Positions 60,837 through 64,000 of a stretch of DNA of 64,000 nt are shown piece by piece. Within the stretch, counting starts at the first letter, position 1. Each line of letters opens with the position of its first letter. The notes beneath the pieces are model-generated. The model did no database searches and had not been told where the DNA came from. It worked only from the letters and a program-made list of their open reading frames with translations. This stretch comes from Halomonas elongata (GTDB lineage: Bacteria > Pseudomonadota > Gammaproteobacteria > Pseudomonadales > Halomonadaceae). Location of the stretch: assembly GCF_029081005.1 (NCBI RefSeq), contig NZ_JAJQTQ010000009.1:62001-126000 (forward strand). Reading direction: 5' to 3'. A program made the translations under genes and the position numbers.

Positions 60837-62332
60837 CGTCGCTATGGCATCGGCTGGTGTCCCTGGGGCGCAGCCTCTATGCGCGTATCGCACTGGTCTA
60901 TCTGACGGGGCTGTTGCTGCTTTCGGCGGCCGTTGCCTGGTTTGCCATCAGCCAGTTCGATCAACTGGGGCGTGAGCTCCAGCAGCGTCAGGAGGCAGGT
61001 CTGGCCGACAATCTGGCCGGGGTGATGGCGCCTGCCCTGCGCGGCGGCGCCGACAGCGAGGCCGCACGGGAAACGGCGCGGCACATCGCGTCGATCAACC
61101 CTTCCCTGTCGCTCTATGTGCTCGATGCGGACGGGCGTGTCATCGCCGATTACGCCGAGCCGGCCTGTGGACTGGGCAGTCGGGTGGCGCCGGCATCCCT
61201 CGAGGCGCTGCTCGATGATGATCCGATGCTGCCGGTGCTGGCCGACTCGCCCTGCAGTGGACAACCCGGGGTGTTTTCGGTGGCTCGGATCGCGTACGGC
61301 CCGAACGACGCCCCCGGCTATCTGTATGCCGATCTGAACAACGCCAGCCACACTTCCATGACCGCGATGCTGCGTACCAGCTCGATCACCCGGACCCTGG
61401 TGGCCGCCGGCCTGCTGGCACTGGCGCTCTCCGGCCTGCTCGGCCTGCTGTGGTTCGGTCTGCTGACCCGTCGCTTCTCGCGGCTGACCTCGGTGGTGCA
61501 GCGTTTCGCCGAGGGTGAATACCAGGCCCGCGTCGCCGAGCCCCGCAGCGACGAGATCGGCCAGTTGGGTCGCGCCTTCAACGACATGGCCGGGACCATC
61601 GAGGCGCAACTGGTGGCGCTACACGAAACCGACCGTCAGCGTCGCGAACTGGTCGCCAATCTGTCGCACGATTTCCGTACGCCCCTGACCTCGCTGCGTG
61701 GCTACGTCGAACAGCTGCAGCGGCGCGAACCGTTGTCGGACGAGGAACGTCGCGTGGCCCTGACGGCGATCTTCGACAACGCCGAGCGGCTGACGCGGCT
61801 GGCCCGGCAACTCTCGACCCTGGCCAGGCTCGATGCCTATGACCAACCGTTGCGGCGCGAGCCCTTCGCGCTCGCCGAGCTGGTCCACGACATCGCCGGC
61901 AAGTTTCAGCCCCAGGCCGAGCGTCTTGGCGTGACCCTGAGCGTCGACGTCGACCCGGCATTGCCCTGGGTCGATGCCGATCTGGGACTCATCGACCGTG
62001 CGCTCTCCAACCTGATCGACAATGCCCTGATCGCCGCGTCGCCCGAGGGACGGGCATGGCTGGAAGGCGAGTCGACCGAGCAGGGCGTGCGCATCAGAGT
62101 GGTCGATGATGGCGAAGGCATCGCCGCCGCCGACCTGCCGCTGGTGACGCAACGTTTCTATCGCACCGCCTCGAGTCGGGCGAAGGGAGAAGGGAGCGGG
62201 CTGGGGCTGTCCATCGTGCGCGAGATCTGCGAACGGCATGGCACGACGCTGGACGTCGACAGCCGGGAAGGCAAGGGCACCACCGTGACCCTGACACTAC
62301 CGCGCTCCTGCGGCATTGTGACAAACGTTTAA
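60833..62332 (+). CDS. Membrane sensor histidine kinase
   Basis: A 499-residue kinase with two membrane helices (about 17-40 and 182-206) framing a periplasmic sensor of about 140 residues with two cysteines (EPACGLG, DSPCSGQ). HAMP, the His motif LSHDFRTPLTSL and an ATPase domain with NLIDNALIA, DDGEGI and GSGLGLSIV follow. The start is GTG 60833 overlapping the regulator stop. A redox-active cysteine pair is possible. Cognate partner of the upstream regulator. Confidence 0.92.
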   Translation: MTSLWHRLVSLGRSLYARIALVYLTGLLLLSAAVAWFAISQFDQLGRELQQRQEAGLADNLAGVMAPALRGGADSEAARETARHIASINPSLSLYVLDADGRVIADYAEPACGLGSRVAPASLEALLDDDPMLPVLADSPCSGQPGVFSVARIAYGPNDAPGYLYADLNNASHTSMTAMLRTSSITRTLVAAGLLALALSGLLGLLWFGLLTRRFSRLTSVVQRFAEGEYQARVAEPRSDEIGQLGRAFNDMAGTIEAQLVALHETDRQRRELVANLSHDFRTPLTSLRGYVEQLQRREPLSDEERRVALTAIFDNAERLTRLARQLSTLARLDAYDQPLRREPFALAELVHDIAGKFQPQAERLGVTLSVDVDPALPWVDADLGLIDRALSNLIDNALIAASPEGRAWLEGESTEQGVRIRVVDDGEGIAAADLPLVTQRFYRTASSRAKGEGSGLGLSIVREICERHGTTLDVDSREGKGTTVTLTLPRSCGIVTNV

Positions 62333-62430
62333 TGGTGGCATTGCCGCGATGACGGCAAGGTTGCTAGATTCGCAGATGCTGCATTGCGACCATGCAGGCA
62401 TCTTAAAAGACAACAACGGAGTTTCTGGTC

Positions 62431-63459
62431 ATGCGCAATAACAACAAGACGCTGGTGGCACTATCCCTCGCCACCCTGTCGCTTGGAACGGCCGCTTCCG
62501 CCTCGGCGGCAACCCTGGACGAGGTCAAGGAACGCGGCGAACTGCATTGCGGTGTCAATGTCGGGCTGGCCGGCTTCTCGTCATCGGACGAGGACGGCAC
62601 CTGGCAAGGCCTGGACGTGGAGACCTGCCGCGCCGTGTCCTCGGCCATCTTCGGTGACCCCGAAAAGGTGGCTTTCACCCCGCTGACCGCCAAGGAGCGT
62701 TTCACTGCGCTGCAATCCGGCGAGATCGATGTGCTCTCGCGCAACACCACCTGGACGGCGACCCGGGACAATTCCCTGGGGCTGCACTTCACCGCCACCA
62801 CCTTCTACGATGGTCAAGGCTTCATGGTCGACAAGGAGCTGGGCATCGAGAGCCTCGAGGACCTGAATGGCGCCTCGATCTGCATCCAGTCCGGCACCAC
62901 CCACGAACTCAACCTCGCGGACTACTTCCCCTCCCGCGACATCGATATCAACACCGTGACCTTCGACACCCCGGACCAGACGGCTCAGGGCTTCGCCAGC
63001 GGTCGCTGTGACGTCCTGACGTCCGACACCTCTCAGCTCAGCGCCCTGCGCCTGCAGTTGCCGGAGCCGGACAGCGTCGAGATTCTCACCGAACTGATCT
63101 CCAAGGAGCCGCTCGGGCCGGTGGTGCGCCAGGGCGATGACCAATGGCTCGACATCGTCCAGTGGACGATCTTCGCCATGGTCAACGCCGAGGAAATGGG
63201 CATCAACAGCGACAACGTCGACGAGATGAAGCAGGATCCGCCCAATCCCGGCGTGGCACGTCTGCTCGGTGTCGACGGCACCTACGGTGAACAGCTCGGC
63301 CTCGACAACGACTGGGCCTACAACATCATTGCCCAGGTGGGCAACTATGGTGAGGTCTTCGCCGATACCGTGGGCGAAAACTCGCCGCTGGGCATCAGCC
63401 GCGGCATGAACGCGCTGTGGAACGAAGGCGGGATTCTCTACGCGCCTCCCGTGCGTTAA
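62431..63459 (+). CDS. aapJ: General L-amino acid ABC transporter substrate-binding protein AapJ
   Basis: A 342-residue periplasmic binding protein: a signal peptide (about 1-26, ASASA end), then the family-3 solute-binding pattern (VKERGELHCGVNVGLAGFSS, LSRNTTWTATRDNSLGLHFT, GASICIQSGTTHELNLADYF). It captures amino acids for the Aap importer. The start follows GGAG. Two stem-loops separate it from aapQ. Confidence 0.93.
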   Translation: MRNNNKTLVALSLATLSLGTAASASAATLDEVKERGELHCGVNVGLAGFSSSDEDGTWQGLDVETCRAVSSAIFGDPEKVAFTPLTAKERFTALQSGEIDVLSRNTTWTATRDNSLGLHFTATTFYDGQGFMVDKELGIESLEDLNGASICIQSGTTHELNLADYFPSRDIDINTVTFDTPDQTAQGFASGRCDVLTSDTSQLSALRLQLPEPDSVEILTELISKEPLGPVVRQGDDQWLDIVQWTIFAMVNAEEMGINSDNVDEMKQDPPNPGVARLLGVDGTYGEQLGLDNDWAYNIIAQVGNYGEVFADTVGENSPLGISRGMNALWNEGGILYAPPVR

Positions 63460-63502
63460 GCACGTTTCCCGAAGCTGGTCCTGCTCGACGCAGTGACCGT
63501 GC

Positions 63503-63558
63503 AATAGCCGCCATGCCAGGCGGCTATTCGGCGGCCCCGGCCTGCTGTCGGGGCCGCC
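63503..63558 (+). promoter_or_regulatory. Two strong hairpins between aapJ and aapQ
   Basis: AATAGCCGCC / GGCGGCTATT (63503-63528, perfect ten base pairs) is followed by GGCGGCCCC / GGGGCCGCC (63530-63558). No T-run follows either. Such stems often stabilise the binding-protein mRNA and reduce read-through to the permease genes. Confidence 0.6.
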
Positions 63559-63646
63559 GTGACGGTCAAACCGTGTCAGGCCGGCCGATTCCTGCTTCCG
63601 TCGCTCTCCGGGGCGGCGGGTCGTGATATCCCGTTCGAGGCTCGAC

Positions 63647-64000
63647 ATGCAGCGTTCTTCTTCTACCGAACGGGGGCCGCTATGGCGTGACCCCGCCGTT
63701 CGTGCGTTGGTGATTCAGGCGATCCTGCTGCTGGCCCTGCTGGGCTTCATCGCCATGATCGTGACCAACACCCTGGCCAACCTGGAGGCGCGTGGCATCA
63801 CCACGGGGTTCGGTTTCCTCCAGGAGCGCGCCGGGTTTTCCATTCCGCAGACCCTGATTGACTATAGCGGCGACAGTACCTATGCGCGCACCTTCGTGGT
63901 GGGCCTGCTCAACACCCTGCTGGTGTCGGGCATGGGGATCGTGGCGGCGACCATCATCGGCTTTACGGTGGGCATCGCCCGGCTCTCGAGCAACTGGCTG
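63647..64000 (+). CDS. aapQ: General L-amino acid ABC transporter permease AapQ (partial)
   Basis: The 5' 118 codons are present and the gene runs off the window. It starts MQRSSSTERGPLWRDPAVRA, with GAGG seven bases upstream. A first transmembrane helix (ALVIQAILLLALLGFIAMIV) and GFGFLQERAGFSIPQTLIDY are characteristic of AapQ/YhdX permeases. A further helix begins near the edge. Confidence 0.9.
   Translation, partial: MQRSSSTERGPLWRDPAVRALVIQAILLLALLGFIAMIVTNTLANLEARGITTGFGFLQERAGFSIPQTLIDYSGDSTYARTFVVGLLNTLLVSGMGIVAATIIGFTVGIARLSSNWL

Overview
The window is GC-rich gammaproteobacterial DNA, most likely from the Halomonadaceae (Halomonas/Chromohalobacter type). That assignment is an inference from the acidic, GC-rich proteins, the Escherichia-like FlhDC/FliA flagellar hierarchy and the interspersed repeats; no rRNA or tRNA gene is present to confirm it.

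About 50 kb (2.0-51.6 kb) is one flagellar and chemotaxis region. On the minus strand, fliF-G-H-I-J-K and fliL-M-N-O-P-Q-R (13.3 down to 2.0 kb) encode the MS ring, export ATPase, switch and export gate. From 13.6 kb most genes are on the plus strand: fliE, a Cache chemoreceptor, two toxin-antitoxin modules (RES/Xre and HigBA), flagellin fliC, a 1135-residue TPR/GT41/methyltransferase-like protein, DUF2835, two c-di-GMP genes (GGDEF-EAL on the minus strand, PilZ-HD-GYP on the plus strand), fliD-S-T, a second FliK-like protein plus a free FlhB C-terminal domain, flhDC, motAB-cheA-cheW, three chemoreceptors, cheR, cheB, cheY, cheZ, flhB-flhA-flhE and fliA. FlhDC heads the cascade. FliA (sigma-28) probably reads the many TAAAGT/GCCGATAA promoters found upstream of flaG, the first chemoreceptor, fliC, PilZ-HD-GYP, fliD, motA and cheB.

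The right flank holds housekeeping and stress genes: ahpC and ahpF (peroxide reduction), a periplasmic protein of unknown function, trpBA with a divergent LysR regulator, a Tat-exported sulfite-oxidase-fold molybdoenzyme with its cytochrome b, a small acidic Met-Asp-Ala repeat protein, an OmpR-type two-component pair, and the start of a general amino-acid ABC transporter (aapJ, partial aapQ).

The left edge (1-2.04 kb) is a genomic scar. A zinc alcohol dehydrogenase sits between two 43-bp copies of the end of fliR, together with a frameshifted CoA-ligase fragment and IS remnants. Small mobile repeats recur at 1-129 and 44600-44744; the second abuts the sigma-28 promoter of cheB. Points for a second look are the flagellin-linked GT41/methyltransferase fusion, the paired FliK-like/FlhB-C proteins, the degenerate PilZ-HD-GYP under sigma-28 control, the MITE-promoter junction, and the redox/repeat-protein/two-component cluster at 58-62 kb.
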